This document shows, piece after piece, positions 15,903 through 24,911 of a DNA stretch of 64,000 nt. The number at the start of each line of letters is the position of its first letter. Within the stretch, counting starts at the first letter, position 1. The stretch is taken from assembly GCF_900143625.1 (NCBI RefSeq), contig NZ_FRFF01000135.1, positions 1-64,000 on the forward strand. Reading direction: 5' to 3'. A program made the position numbers and the translations under genes. The notes below the pieces were generated by a model that saw nothing but the letters and a program-made list of their open reading frames with translations, was not told where the DNA came from and ran no database searches. The DNA comes from Nocardiopsis sp. JB363. Lineage in GTDB: Bacteria > Actinomycetota > Actinomycetes > Streptosporangiales > Streptosporangiaceae.

Positions 15903-17417
15903 CTATGCGCAGATGTTGTCCTGGGCGGTAGTGGTGGCCGGCCCGTCCTCCGCGGCCGGTTCCTCCGACTCCTCCGCCACCGCGGCGCTCTCCACCGGCG
16001 CCGGTGGTTTGAACGTCGTGTGGTTGAAACCGATCACGACCTGGAGGTCGCCCTCCAGGGTCCCGTCCTCGACCGCCTCCGAACCCGGCAGCATCTCCGC
16101 CATGTACGCGGCGAGCTCCTCGTCCTGCGGGCCGTACCGAATCTCCGTCTTCGGCACGCTCCGGTCGCTCCAGTTCTCGGCCTCGTCGGTGACGTCGAAC
16201 CCGGCCTCGGCGAGCTGGTTGTCCATCTGGGCGCCCAGGCCCGGGGTGGCGGTGCCGTTGAACACGCGGACCCGGACGTCGCCGGGTACGGGCTCGGCGT
16301 TCTCCTCGGCCGGCTCCTGCGCTTCGGGTTCCTTCAACGGGCGGTCGGCGTTGATGTCGGCGAACATCTCCCGTGCCGCGGGCTCGTCCCACAGCAGGGC
16401 GACGTCACCGCGCGGTGTCCAGTGGTCCATGTCCGAGATCGGTACCTGCGCGAACGTCACGTTGCTCAGGTCCATTTCGCGCATCTGGTACGCCAGGTCG
16501 TTGATGGCGCTGGTGTTCATCCCCTCGTCCACGGTCACCGAGGACAGGGAGCTGTCCAGGAACGCGGTGAGCTTGCCCGGGTCCGAAAGGGTCTGATTGC
16601 TCAGCGCCTTGTCGAACATGGCCGACAACACCTGTTGCTGGCGGTCGATCCGGTCCAGGTCGCCCCGGGCGGTGGCCCGGGTCCGGGCGAAGGCCAGGGC
16701 GTCGGCCCCGTCCACCTGGTGGGTGCCCGCCTCCATGTTCAGCTTCGCCTTGGGGTCGTCGATGGCCTCGGGCAGGCACACCTCGATGCCGTCCAGGGCG
16801 TCCACCACGTCCACGAACCCGTTGAAGTCCACCTCGACGTAGTGGTCGATGCGCACCCCCGTCGTCGACTCCACGGTCTGTACCGCCAGCTGTGGGCCAC
16901 CGAAGGCGTAGGCGGCGTTGACCTTGTCCTCGCCCTCGCCGGGGATGTCCACCCACAGGTCGCGGGGGATGCCCACCACCGTGACGTGGTCGCGCTCGTG
17001 GTTGAGACGCACCAGCATGATCGTGTCGGAGCGCTGACCGGGGGTGGAACCGACGCTGAGCGCGTTCTGATCCTCTGAGTTCATCTCCTCGCGGCTGTCG
17101 GAACCGATGACGAGGAAGGTCAGGCCACCGGTTTCCTCGGGTCGATCGTCGTCGGCCATTCCGCTGAATACGTCGAAACGGTTCAGCGAACCCGACATCC
17201 ACCCGGTGATCGCCCACGAGGTGCCGGAGGCCAGCAGGACCAGCACCGACAGGACGCTCATCACGAGCAGGCCGTTGCGGCGGCGCCGGACCGTCGTGCT
17301 CGGCACGGTGATCCGCCCGGACCGCGTCGAACGGTCGGGGGGCACGGGAGACGAGCGCTCACGTCGGAACTCGCCCGTTGATCCGTGCCGTCCGGCGTTG
17401 TCGTCGCTCATCGGCAT
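15903..17417 (-). CDS. LytR-CpsA-Psr (LCP) family glycopolymer ligase
   Basis: The 504-residue protein has a cytoplasmic N-terminus, one membrane helix (about residues 49-70), an LCP domain (about 95-280) and a C-terminal LytR_C domain (about 370-470). LCP residues visible include the Asp/Arg of GSDSREEMN, QRSDTIML, GIPRDLWVDIP and DHYVEVDFNGF, with the polyprenyl-binding Arg set in FARTRATARGDLDRIDRQQQ. LCP proteins transfer polymers from the undecaprenyl carrier to peptidoglycan, outside the membrane. Its position in the envelope locus suggests it attaches the product of these genes. The first Met is used; a second, two codons later, is equally possible. Confidence 0.92.
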   Translation of the reverse strand: MPMSDDNAGRHGSTGEFRRERSSPVPPDRSTRSGRITVPSTTVRRRRNGLLVMSVLSVLVLLASGTSWAITGWMSGSLNRFDVFSGMADDDRPEETGGLTFLVIGSDSREEMNSEDQNALSVGSTPGQRSDTIMLVRLNHERDHVTVVGIPRDLWVDIPGEGEDKVNAAYAFGGPQLAVQTVESTTGVRIDHYVEVDFNGFVDVVDALDGIEVCLPEAIDDPKAKLNMEAGTHQVDGADALAFARTRATARGDLDRIDRQQQVLSAMFDKALSNQTLSDPGKLTAFLDSSLSSVTVDEGMNTSAINDLAYQMREMDLSNVTFAQVPISDMDHWTPRGDVALLWDEPAAREMFADINADRPLKEPEAQEPAEENAEPVPGDVRVRVFNGTATPGLGAQMDNQLAEAGFDVTDEAENWSDRSVPKTEIRYGPQDEELAAYMAEMLPGSEAVEDGTLEGDLQVVIGFNHTTFKPPAPVESAAVAEESEEPAAEDGPATTTAQDNICA

Positions 17418-17721
17418 CCCCGTCCCACCCGTTCAACGGTGTCCTTGCGATCTAGGTTGTCACCCGATCTGCCGAAGAGCGCGAGATGTCGGCCCCCGGC
17501 GTGTTGCTCCCCTATGTTTCGAAACCGAAACGGGCCGATTGGTTCTGTCGTTTCGTGTAAACCATCTCGGTCCCCCCTGCGTCATGTGCTTCGTCCCCGA
17601 GAGGGGGCGCTTCGTGGAACCTTCGGTGCGTCGATCACGACCCCCGGCCTCCGCGAGCCTCCCCCCGGTTTTTCCTCCCGGACCGTTTCCCATCCCTCCT
17701 CTCGACCACAGGAGTCGAACA
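17418..17721. other. Intergenic region with TTTCG/CGAAA inverted elements
   Basis: The 304 bases between the LCP and TM2 genes hold no convincing ORF. A cluster of related elements lies in the middle: the palindrome GTTTCGAAAC (17516-17525), then CGAAACG (17526-17532) paired with CGTTTCG (17549-17555). This looks like overlapping operator sites for one of the divergent genes. Confidence 0.4.
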
Positions 17722-17958
17722 ATGCACCCCTACCCCCAGGCTGAGCCGATCTCCCCCAAGAGTTGGCTCACGACCCTGCTGCTGAGCATCTTCCTCGGCG
17801 GTCTGGGCGCCCACCGCTTCTACACGGGCAAGCCCGGGACCGCCATCCTGATGATCTTCACCTGCAGTGGTCTCGGTGTCTGGGCCCTGATCGACCTCAT
17901 CACGATCATCGTCGGCAACTTCAAGGACTCGGACGGGCTGCCGGTCAAGAACCAGTGA
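17722..17958 (+). CDS. TM2 domain-containing membrane protein
   Basis: The 78-residue protein has the TM2 signature: LLLSIFLGGLGAHRFYTGK, then a second helix ending in LIDLITIIVGNFKDSDG. The two helices joined by a short loop with GxHRFYxGK are diagnostic. AGGAG lies about 7 bases before the ATG at 17722, so I reject the much longer upstream frame. TM2 proteins are widespread small inner-membrane proteins of unknown role. Confidence 0.92.
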   Translation: MHPYPQAEPISPKSWLTTLLLSIFLGGLGAHRFYTGKPGTAILMIFTCSGLGVWALIDLITIIVGNFKDSDGLPVKNQ

Positions 17959-18082
17959 CCCGGTAGGGCGTGACGACGGATAGCGGACCGTCCAGCGGGT
18001 GAGCCGGGTGCAGTACGGTTGACGGCGCGTACACCCTCTCTCCGTACGCGTTTCCGACACGTCTTGACCCAGGGAAGTGCCC

Positions 18083-19078
18083 GTGTCCTGGCCGCCTGTC
18101 TCCGTCGTCATGCCCGTTCTGAACGAAGAGCGCCACCTCGCCGCCGCGGTGGAACACGTCCTCGCCCAGGAGTACCCGGGTGAGCTAGAGGTCGTTCTGG
18201 GGGTCGGTCCCTCCACGGACCGAACCCGTGAGGTCGCCGACGACCTCGCGGCGGCGGACCCCCGTGTCAAGGTGGTGGACAACCCCACCGGCAAGACCCC
18301 GGCCGGCCTCAACGCCGCCATCGGCGCCTCCTCCAGCGACATCGTCGCGCGCATCGACGGCCACGCGATGATGCCCTCCGACTACCTCCGGGTGGCGGTG
18401 GAGACCCTCCAGGAGACCGGCGCCGACAACGTCGGCGGCATCATGGCCGCCGAGGGCACCACCCCCTGGGAGAGTGCCGTGGCCGCCGCCATGACCTCCA
18501 AGGTCGGGGTCGGCAACGCACGCTTCCACACCGGTGGCGAGGGCGGCCCCGCCGACACCGTCTACCTCGGTGTGTTCCGCCGCTCCGCGCTGGAGCGCGT
18601 CGGTGGGTACGACGAGGCGTTCCTGCGGGCGCAGGACTGGGAGATGAACCACCGCATCCGAAGCACCGGCGGCACCGTCTGGTTCCAGCCGCGTATGCGG
18701 GTCTCCTACCGTCCGCGCCGCAACGTCAAGCTGCTCGCCAAGCAGTACTTCCACTACGGCCGCTGGCGGCGTGTGGTCGCCCGCCAGCACAAGGGCACCA
18801 TCAACCTGCGCTACCTGGCACCGCCCGTGGCCGTGGCCGGGATCGTCGTCGGACTCGTCGGCGGTTTCCTGTTCTGGCCGCTGTGGCTGATCCCCGCCGC
18901 CTACCTGGCCTTGATCACCGCCGCGTCGGTGCCGCTCACCCGGGGCCGACCGGCGTCGTCGTGGCCGCTCATCCCACTCGCGCTCGCCACCATGCACATG
19001 TCGTGGGGCGTCGGCTTCATCACCAGTCCGTCCAAGTTGGGCGCCGACTCGCGAACGGCCCAGGCCTCCCAGACCTGA
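18083..19078 (+). CDS. GT2 family glycosyltransferase, ExoA-like
   Basis: The 331-residue protein has a GT-A fold (residues 3-230): VSVVMPVLNEERHL at the start, GPSTDRT, the DxD-like RIDGHAMM at about residue 90, and the acceptor-side AQDWEMNHRIR. The C-terminal third holds two to three membrane helices (VAVAGIVVGLVGGFLFWPLW and following). The layout matches ExoA-type transferases acting on lipid-linked sugars at the inner face of the membrane. The GTG at 18083 has AGGGA 7 bases upstream; a GTG two codons earlier has no room for one. Confidence 0.88.
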   Translation: MSWPPVSVVMPVLNEERHLAAAVEHVLAQEYPGELEVVLGVGPSTDRTREVADDLAAADPRVKVVDNPTGKTPAGLNAAIGASSSDIVARIDGHAMMPSDYLRVAVETLQETGADNVGGIMAAEGTTPWESAVAAAMTSKVGVGNARFHTGGEGGPADTVYLGVFRRSALERVGGYDEAFLRAQDWEMNHRIRSTGGTVWFQPRMRVSYRPRRNVKLLAKQYFHYGRWRRVVARQHKGTINLRYLAPPVAVAGIVVGLVGGFLFWPLWLIPAAYLALITAASVPLTRGRPASSWPLIPLALATMHMSWGVGFITSPSKLGADSRTAQASQT

Positions 19079-19156
19079 CCGAGGACCCGAAAAGCGGGCT
19101 CCCATCGAGGCTCCGGTTCTGCTAGCAAGAAGAAGAGGAGAACCGGAGAGGGAGCC

Positions 19157-20248
19157 ATGGACGAGTTGCGCGGAGAACAGGCCGTGTGGGTGTTCGACAG
19201 TGAGACTGTCCGCATCCGCTTCGAGACCAAGGGTTGGTTCAAGAGTCAGCTGTTCAAACTCCTGGGCACCCTCGAAGTGCCGGTCGGGCTCGTCCGAGAC
19301 GTGGACTTCCGCCCGGGGACCGGGCGGAAGAAGGGCTGGATCCTCAACTTGCGGCTACATGACCGCATGGACCCCTACTCCGCCGTCGGCGCCATGCTCG
19401 ACGAGAAGTTCCAGCCCTTCCGGCTGACCGGCCCCGCCAAGAGCGAACTGGTCGCCGAGTACCTGGCCGACCAGCTCCGCTTCGCCGCCGGGCGAGCCGG
19501 CGAACCCGAGGCTCGCGCCGTGCTTTCCCTGGTTCCGCCTCAGCCCTTGCACGTGCTCACCTCCGAAGGGATCGCCCGCTTCGAGGGCGATCGACTCTCC
19601 CTGGTGTGGTCGGGCGGCTACGCCGGTGGCTACAAGAGGAAGAAACAGCGCCGCGAGTTCGACCTGGCCGAGATCGACGGCATGGAGTGGGCGCCGGTCG
19701 ACGACTGGGGCTGGGGCTTCGTCCGCGTGCTGAACCGGGGACGATCCGTGGACGCCAAACCCAAGACCGACCTCAACGTGCTGCGCGCGGGGCAGGAGGG
19801 CAACGAGATCCACCAGGCCTTCCTGCTCGCCGCCACGGTCACCGCCCACCTGTGGGCGCGCGAAGGCGCGGCCCGGGCCGCCATCGCCGCCGGTGACGGT
19901 GGAGCGGAGGAGGCTCCGCCGTTGGGCTTCGACGACCCCGAGTGGTGGAAACGGACGGCCCGGAGCGCGGTCGACGCCCTGCGCGGGCCCCGGATCACCC
20001 TGAACCTCCCGGGAAGCAGGGGAGAGGAAACGTCGGAGGGCGACGTCTCCGTCGAGATCGGTGAGGACGGGCCCGCGGTCCTGGAGACTCCCGCCGAAGT
20101 GCCGGAGAGCACACCGGAGCCCGGACGGCCGACCGACACCTCGTGGATCTTCGAGCAGATCGAACGCCTCGGCGACCTGCACGCCAAGGGCCTGCTCACC
20201 GACGAGGAGTTCGGCACCAAGAAGGCCGAACTCCTCGACCGGATCTGA
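19157..20248 (+). CDS. DUF4429 protein with C-terminal SHOCT domain
   Basis: The 363-residue protein has two DUF4429 units, about residues 1-110 (start) and 125-235 (LTSEGIARFEGDRLSLVWSG). The middle is charged, and a short C-terminal SHOCT oligomerisation motif follows (ERLGDLHAKGLLTDEEFGTKKAELL). Actinobacterial DUF4429/SHOCT proteins are soluble and uncharacterised. A GAGGGAG site precedes the ATG. It is convergent with the GDPD gene, three bases between stop codons. Confidence 0.85.
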   Translation: MDELRGEQAVWVFDSETVRIRFETKGWFKSQLFKLLGTLEVPVGLVRDVDFRPGTGRKKGWILNLRLHDRMDPYSAVGAMLDEKFQPFRLTGPAKSELVAEYLADQLRFAAGRAGEPEARAVLSLVPPQPLHVLTSEGIARFEGDRLSLVWSGGYAGGYKRKKQRREFDLAEIDGMEWAPVDDWGWGFVRVLNRGRSVDAKPKTDLNVLRAGQEGNEIHQAFLLAATVTAHLWAREGAARAAIAAGDGGAEEAPPLGFDDPEWWKRTARSAVDALRGPRITLNLPGSRGEETSEGDVSVEIGEDGPAVLETPAEVPESTPEPGRPTDTSWIFEQIERLGDLHAKGLLTDEEFGTKKAELLDRI

Positions 20249-20251
20249 GCG

Positions 20252-21016
20252 TCAGGCGCGCGATCCCTTGAGGGCGGCCACCGCGCCCGGCACGTCGTCC
20301 ACCACCACCGCGTCCATGCCCGCCGCGGCGAAGCGCGCCGCGTCCACGGGGTCCGGGCACCAGGACATGATCTCCAGCCCGGCGCGGTGCGCGGTCTCGA
20401 CCGTGTACTCCAGCGTGCGCCGCCCCGGCCGGGGCTCCTCGTCGCTCAGACCCAGGGCGCGGGCGTCCACCGCCACGATCGGGCACCCCAGGCCCACGGC
20501 GCCGGGGATCGCCGAGTCCGCGGGGTTGCGCACGTACGGCATCCACGCCGTCGGAACCCCGGGCGCCCCCTCACGCACGGCCAAGAGCAGACCGGGGTCG
20601 AACGAGCAGACGAAGGTTCGGCGGCGCTCCGCCTCGTGGCGCAGGTGCGGCAGCAGCAACGACACGGTCCGCCGCGCCGGCGCGTCCACCGCGTCCTCCA
20701 TCACGGTCTTGACGTCCACGTCCAGACCGATGTGGTCCGGTATGGCGCTGAGACCTTCCTCAAGGCCCACCAACCCGGCCTCCGCGCACTCCTGCAGAGT
20801 GAGGTCGACGACGGCGCGCCCGTCGTCCAGCGCGGCGTTGTGGTAGAGCACCAGAGCGTCGTCCCGCGTACGACGCACGTCGATCTCGATCCAGTCCACG
20901 CCGGTGCGGGCCGCCAGTTCGAACGAGGCCACGGTGTTCTCCCGAGCCCCCTCCACGACGCCTCGGCCGGCGCCCCGGTGACCGATCACCTCGGTCGCCT
21001 CGAAGACCCCGCTCAC
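20252..21016 (-). CDS. Glycerophosphodiester phosphodiesterase
   Basis: The 254-residue cytoplasmic GDPD-fold protein has IGHRGAG with the first catalytic His, ENTVASF, EIDVRRTRD with metal ligands, LYHNAAL with the second His, and the C-terminal MDAVVVDDV segment. It hydrolyses glycerophosphodiesters to glycerol phosphate and an alcohol. The GTG start overlaps the IspD-like stop (GTGA), so it is coupled to that cytidylyltransferase. That pairing, inside a teichoic-acid-type locus, points to recycling or remodelling of polyol-phosphate polymers rather than general lipid turnover; this is inference. Confidence 0.88.
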   Translation of the reverse strand: MSGVFEATEVIGHRGAGRGVVEGARENTVASFELAARTGVDWIEIDVRRTRDDALVLYHNAALDDGRAVVDLTLQECAEAGLVGLEEGLSAIPDHIGLDVDVKTVMEDAVDAPARRTVSLLLPHLRHEAERRRTFVCSFDPGLLLAVREGAPGVPTAWMPYVRNPADSAIPGAVGLGCPIVAVDARALGLSDEEPRPGRRTLEYTVETAHRAGLEIMSWCPDPVDAARFAAAGMDAVVVDDVPGAVAALKGSRA

Positions 21017-21783
21017 GGCGCCACCCCCGGGACCAGCCGCTCCGCCGGCCCGGCGTGCGCGCGCATCCTGCGCAGCAACGTCTCGGCGACCTCCACGTCG
21101 CCGGGGTTGGTCACCTTGATGTTGCTCTCCTCACCCGGCACGATCCGTACCTCCTCCTCGGGCAGGTACCGCAGCACCACCCCGCAGTCGTCGGTGGCCA
21201 CCAGTTCCGGGTCGGCCATCGCCAGTTCGTAGGCGCGCCGCGCCACCCCCAACCGGAACCCCTGAGGCGTCTGCATCCGGCGCAGGGTCGAACGGTCCGG
21301 GGTCTGTTCGATCACTTCGCCGCCGGATCGCCCCGTGGTCACCCGCACCACGGTGTCGGCACTGGGCACCGCCACACCGACGGCCCCCGCCTCGTCCAAC
21401 GCGGCCACGCACGCCGCGATGGTCGCCGGACGGACCAGGGGGCGGGCCGCGTCGTGAAGCAGGGCCAGGTCGTCGTGGGAGGCCGTCGACATCGCCGCCA
21501 GCGCCGCGTAGGACGTGTCCGTCCGAGTGGCCCCGCCCGGGAGCACCTTGGACACCTTCGTGAACCCGGCCCCGGCGACCAGATCCTCGACCCGGCCCAC
21601 GTACTCGTCCACCATCAGCACGACGATCTCGTCCACGTCCGGACTGGCCTCGAACGCCGCGATCGAATGTTCGATGATGGGCCGACCATCCAACGGCAGG
21701 AGCTGCTTGGGAGCCGGTGCGCCCATACGCGCACCGACCCCACCTGCCAGAACCGCCGCGATCACCCGTGGACCTGCGGACAT
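21013..21783 (-). CDS. IspD/TarI-type cytidylyltransferase
   Basis: The 256-residue protein has the CTP-binding loop LAGGVGARMG-x-x-x-P-K-Q, GGATRTDTS, LLHDAARPLVRP, MQTPQGFRL and SNIKVTNPGD. These fit IspD (2-C-methylerythritol 4-phosphate cytidylyltransferase) best; HDAARP is IspD-like, whereas TarI-type enzymes usually read HDSVRP. However, there is no IspF gene, and the neighbours are a GDPD and a TagGH exporter. It could instead activate ribitol or another polyol phosphate. The Met at 21783 starts the domain; the frame upstream runs into the divergent promoter region. Confidence 0.85.
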   Translation of the reverse strand: MSAGPRVIAAVLAGGVGARMGAPAPKQLLPLDGRPIIEHSIAAFEASPDVDEIVVLMVDEYVGRVEDLVAGAGFTKVSKVLPGGATRTDTSYAALAAMSTASHDDLALLHDAARPLVRPATIAACVAALDEAGAVGVAVPSADTVVRVTTGRSGGEVIEQTPDRSTLRRMQTPQGFRLGVARRAYELAMADPELVATDDCGVVLRYLPEEEVRIVPGEESNIKVTNPGDVEVAETLLRRMRAHAGPAERLVPGVAP

Positions 21784-22116
21784 GCTTGCCAACCTTCCTG
21801 AGGCGGGATGTCGATGCCAGACCCTAGTCGACGCTGGGAGACGAGGTCGGTTCCGGGGTGAACGGCACGTGGTTGACACGGTCTGTCCGATGCAGCGGTA
21901 ACCTATGGACGCCTGTCGAGCGTGATCGGTCCCTCCCCCCATCGATTCGGACGTGGAGCCGGGCGTGGTCCGTGACATCCCCCGACCTTCCGGACAGCCC
22001 CCGTTCCGGTCCGGGTGCGGGCGGGGCCGTGCCGAAGGCCGGTGCGCGCAGGCGTGTTCATAGACGCGACAGTCCGGCACATCGTGACCGGACGATCTCG
22101 AACCTTGGAGGTGGCG
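21784..22116. other. Divergent promoter region of the exporter and IspD-like genes
   Basis: The 333 bases hold no supported gene. On the plus strand a consensus -35 box, TTGACA (21873-21878), lies about 240 bases upstream of the ABC permease start. A good -10 at standard spacing is not evident, so the promoter assignment is weak and the leader would be long. Confidence 0.35.
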
Positions 22117-22947
22117 GTGGCGTCAAGGACGCTGTCCGTCTGGGAGCACCGGAAGGTCGTCGGCCTCCTGGTCCGGCGCGACCTGAAGGTCAAGTACCAG
22201 CAATCCGTGCTGGGATACGCCTGGACGATGTTGGAACCCCTCGCCCTGACGTTGGTGTACTACTTCGTCTTCGGCCTTGTGCTCCAAGCGGACCGAGGCA
22301 TCCCGGAGGGCACACCGGGCGGCTACATCCTCTTCCTCGTCGCGGGCATCCTGCCCTGGACGACCTTCGGTGCCATCCTCAGTGAGGCGCCGCGCGCGAT
22401 GCTCACGCACTCGAAGCTGATCACCACCATGAAGGTGCCTCGGGAGATCTTCCCGATGGCGACGGTGGGGACCAAGTTCGTCGAGTACGTGCTCACCTGG
22501 CCGGTCCTGCTGATCTTCGTGTTCGCACTCGGTGGTCGCTTCAGCTGGGAGGGCATGCTCCTCTGGCTGCCCCTGGCCGTCGTGCTGACCTTCATGTTCG
22601 GGCTGGGCGTGACCCTGTTCCTGTCCTCGGTGAACGTGTTGCTCCGTGACGTGGAACGCCTGACACGTATCCTGACCCGGCTTCTGTTCTACGGATCGGC
22701 GATCCTGTTCCCGGCGAGCATGGTCCTCTACTCGGACGGGGTCCCGGGCTGGGCCAAGACGCTCTACGAGCTCAACCCGTTGATGGGTATCTTCCAGATG
22801 CACCGAACGGTGTGGTTCTCCGGGTTCGAGGAACTAACGCCGAGTCTTCTCGCGTTGACCTCTGCGGTGGTCGGTTCGATTCTGATGCTGATCATCGGAT
22901 ACTGGACGTTCCGCCGTCTGGAGATGTCCGTTCTGAAGGAGTTGTGA
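22117..22947 (+). CDS. ABC-2 type polysaccharide exporter permease (TagG/Wzm type)
   Basis: The 276-residue protein has six hydrophobic segments and the ABC-2 amphipathic entry LLVRRDLKVKYQQSVLGYAW, where the R-D-L-K-x-K-Y motif is typical of TagG/Wzm/RfbA permeases. ELNPLMGIFQMHR near the end is also characteristic. With the ATPase it would export an undecaprenyl-linked glycopolymer. The GTG at 22117 is chosen because GGAGG is 5 bases upstream. The stop overlaps the ATPase start (TGATG). Confidence 0.92.
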   Translation: MASRTLSVWEHRKVVGLLVRRDLKVKYQQSVLGYAWTMLEPLALTLVYYFVFGLVLQADRGIPEGTPGGYILFLVAGILPWTTFGAILSEAPRAMLTHSKLITTMKVPREIFPMATVGTKFVEYVLTWPVLLIFVFALGGRFSWEGMLLWLPLAVVLTFMFGLGVTLFLSSVNVLLRDVERLTRILTRLLFYGSAILFPASMVLYSDGVPGWAKTLYELNPLMGIFQMHRTVWFSGFEELTPSLLALTSAVVGSILMLIIGYWTFRRLEMSVLKEL

Positions 22948-23909
22948 TGGCGTCCACCTATGAGGCCGCGGTCGCCGGTGGTCCGGTCATCGAGGCCAAG
23001 GGTCTCGGTGTGAAGTTCGCGGTGAACCGTCGGCGCAAGCGCAGCCTGCGTGAGATGTTCATTCACGGCAAAAAGCGCGACCCCAACGCCGAGGGCGACG
23101 ACTTCTGGCCTTTGAGGGACGTTTCATTCGAGGTCGCCAAGGGCGACTGCGTGGGCATCGTCGGCAAGAACGGCACCGGCAAGTCCACCCTGCTCAAGAT
23201 GATCGCCGGGGTCCTCCTCCCCGACGAGGGCAAGGTGAGCGTGCACGGCAAGGTGGCGCCCCTTCTGGAGCTGCGGGCCGGCTTCAACGACAACCTGACC
23301 GGCCGGGAGAACGTGTACCTGGTCGGTTCGTTGCACGGCATGTCCGAGAAGGAGATCGACGAACGCTTCGACGAGATCGTCGACTTCGCGGAGATCAAGC
23401 CGAAGTTCATCGACACCCCGATCCGGCACTACTCCAGCGGTATGAAGGTGCGGCTGGGCTTCGCGCTCATCTCGCAGCTGGAGCACCCGATCATGCTGGT
23501 CGACGAGGTGCTCGCGGTGGGTGACAAGGCCTTCAAACGCAAGAGTTACGAGGCCATCGACCGCATGCTCGCCAATGAGCGCACCATGGTCCTGGTCTCG
23601 CACAACGAGAGGGACCTGCGCCGCTTCTGCAACCGCGGGCTGTACATCAAGAACGGCTCGCTCGCCCTGGACGCCGACATCGACACCGCCCTGGCCGCCT
23701 ACAACGAGGACACCAGGGTGGAGATCGAGGAGCGTAAGAAGAAGGACGCGGCGAAGAAGAAGCGCGCCGAGGACGCGGCCGCGAAGGCCGAGACCGTGGA
23801 GAACGCTCCTGCCGCCGGTGCCACCGAAGCCGAGGCGGCCAAGGCCGACCCGGACAAGGGTGACGAAGGCAAGGGCGGTGACGGTAAGGACGGCGGACAG
23901 GCCGCCTGA
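22947..23909 (+). CDS. ABC transporter ATPase of polysaccharide exporter (TagH/Wzt type)
   Basis: The 320-residue protein has Walker A GKNGTGKST (about residues 75-83), signature YSSGMKVRLGFAL, Walker B IMLVDEVLAVGD, and the H-loop LVSHNERDL. The AVNRRRKRSLREM segment before the core is typical of TagH-like proteins. After about residue 260 there is a long Lys/Glu/Ala-rich tail (KKKDAAKKKRAEDAAAKAE and on) in place of the Wzt substrate-binding domain, probably a flexible or coiled region. AAGGAG precedes the start. Confidence 0.93.
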   Translation: MASTYEAAVAGGPVIEAKGLGVKFAVNRRRKRSLREMFIHGKKRDPNAEGDDFWPLRDVSFEVAKGDCVGIVGKNGTGKSTLLKMIAGVLLPDEGKVSVHGKVAPLLELRAGFNDNLTGRENVYLVGSLHGMSEKEIDERFDEIVDFAEIKPKFIDTPIRHYSSGMKVRLGFALISQLEHPIMLVDEVLAVGDKAFKRKSYEAIDRMLANERTMVLVSHNERDLRRFCNRGLYIKNGSLALDADIDTALAAYNEDTRVEIEERKKKDAAKKKRAEDAAAKAETVENAPAAGATEAEAAKADPDKGDEGKGGDGKDGGQAA

Positions 23910-23939
23910 CCGGACTCGAACGAGAACCCCCAGAGGAAG

Positions 23940-23974
23940 AGCGCACCACGGATCGTTCCGGAGGTGCGCTTTTT
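23940..23974 (+). terminator. Rho-independent terminator after the ABC exporter
   Basis: AGCGCACC (23940-23947) pairs with GGTGCGCT (23963-23970), followed by TTTTT. It lies 31 bases after the ATPase stop. Confidence 0.85.
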
Positions 23975-24128
23975 CCTGTCCGCCCTTGTCTGCTCCTGTC
24001 CGGTGCTGTCTGAAACGTCGTGCTGCGGGACAAAGGGGCGTATCGGCGCCCTTGAGCGTGTCGGTGATGGATTGCGCACAGAGGGTAGGCGACCGTGACT
24101 CTCAGTTGAACCCAAGGGGAGCGCGGAC

Positions 24129-24911
24129 ATGGCCGAGGGAATCGTGGTGCGGGCGACCGCGCGGATGTTCGAACGCAGGTACGTCACCCGTTCGGGGGTG
24201 ACCCGCGTCGGTGTCGTGGTCGCGGCCATCGCGGCCGTCTGGTTCAGCCGGGCCGACCCCACCGGAGCGATCATCGGTTCGCTGTTCCTCGGGCTGGTCC
24301 TGTTCTGCGACACGGTCCGCTCACGCATGCGGTCCCACCGTCGGGACGTCCTCACCCTGTGGACCGTGTCCATGGCCGCGCAGTTCCGGGAGTACGTGGT
24401 CTACGTCGGGCTGGCCTTCGGCGCGGCAGCGGCCGGCCACGCCGGCGCCTGGGGGTGGGCGGCCGGCGCGCTCATCGCCCTCGCCCTGCGTGACGCGCTT
24501 CTGGTGGCTCGCGCGGCTCCGCCCGCGAGGTGGACGCAGCCTCCGCTCGTCCTTCCCGGCCAGCGGCGTCCTGAGGGCCTCCAGGGGGCTTCGGTCCCCA
24601 GGCCTCGGGACGGTGAACGGTCGGAGGGCGCGGCGTCGGGGCGGCCCGCGGGGGCGGACCATGCGGCCGAGGTCGCTCGGGCCGCCGGGATACCGGACAC
24701 GGGGGAGGCCGGGGGCGCCGTTCCCGCGTCATTCTCCCTGACCCTGTCGGCCCGCCGGATCATGGCCTTCGAACAACCCACGCGCTTCGTGGTCATCGCC
24801 GTGGCGGCCACGGTCGGGGACGCCCGGCTCGCCTTCGTCAGCCTCATCGTGGGCTGCGTCATCGCCATCACCGGTGAACTCGTCGCCCCGACCTCCGAGG
24901 TGCGTCGGTGA
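24129..24911 (+). CDS. Membrane protein, possible degenerate CDP-alcohol phosphotransferase relative
   Basis: The 260-residue protein has about five to six hydrophobic segments, with a hydrophilic insertion at about residues 135-205. The order of helices and the stretch LFCDTVRSRMRSHRRD followed by QFREYVVYVGLAFG parallel the catalytic helix pair of the CDP-alcohol phosphotransferase encoded at 27530 (LLLDCSDGEVARY followed by RIGHYVSEVALLVGLG). The D-x-x-D-G-x-x-A-R motif itself is missing. I infer a non-catalytic relative, possibly a partner subunit. It opens a run of five genes and overlaps the next by GTGA. An AAGGGGAG site precedes the ATG. Confidence 0.7.
   Translation: MAEGIVVRATARMFERRYVTRSGVTRVGVVVAAIAAVWFSRADPTGAIIGSLFLGLVLFCDTVRSRMRSHRRDVLTLWTVSMAAQFREYVVYVGLAFGAAAAGHAGAWGWAAGALIALALRDALLVARAAPPARWTQPPLVLPGQRRPEGLQGASVPRPRDGERSEGAASGRPAGADHAAEVARAAGIPDTGEAGGAVPASFSLTLSARRIMAFEQPTRFVVIAVAATVGDARLAFVSLIVGCVIAITGELVAPTSEVRR

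Noticed and set aside
17107-17721. Longer start for the TM2 protein
   Set aside because: It overlaps the LCP gene antisense. The ATG at 17722 has AGGAG at correct spacing.
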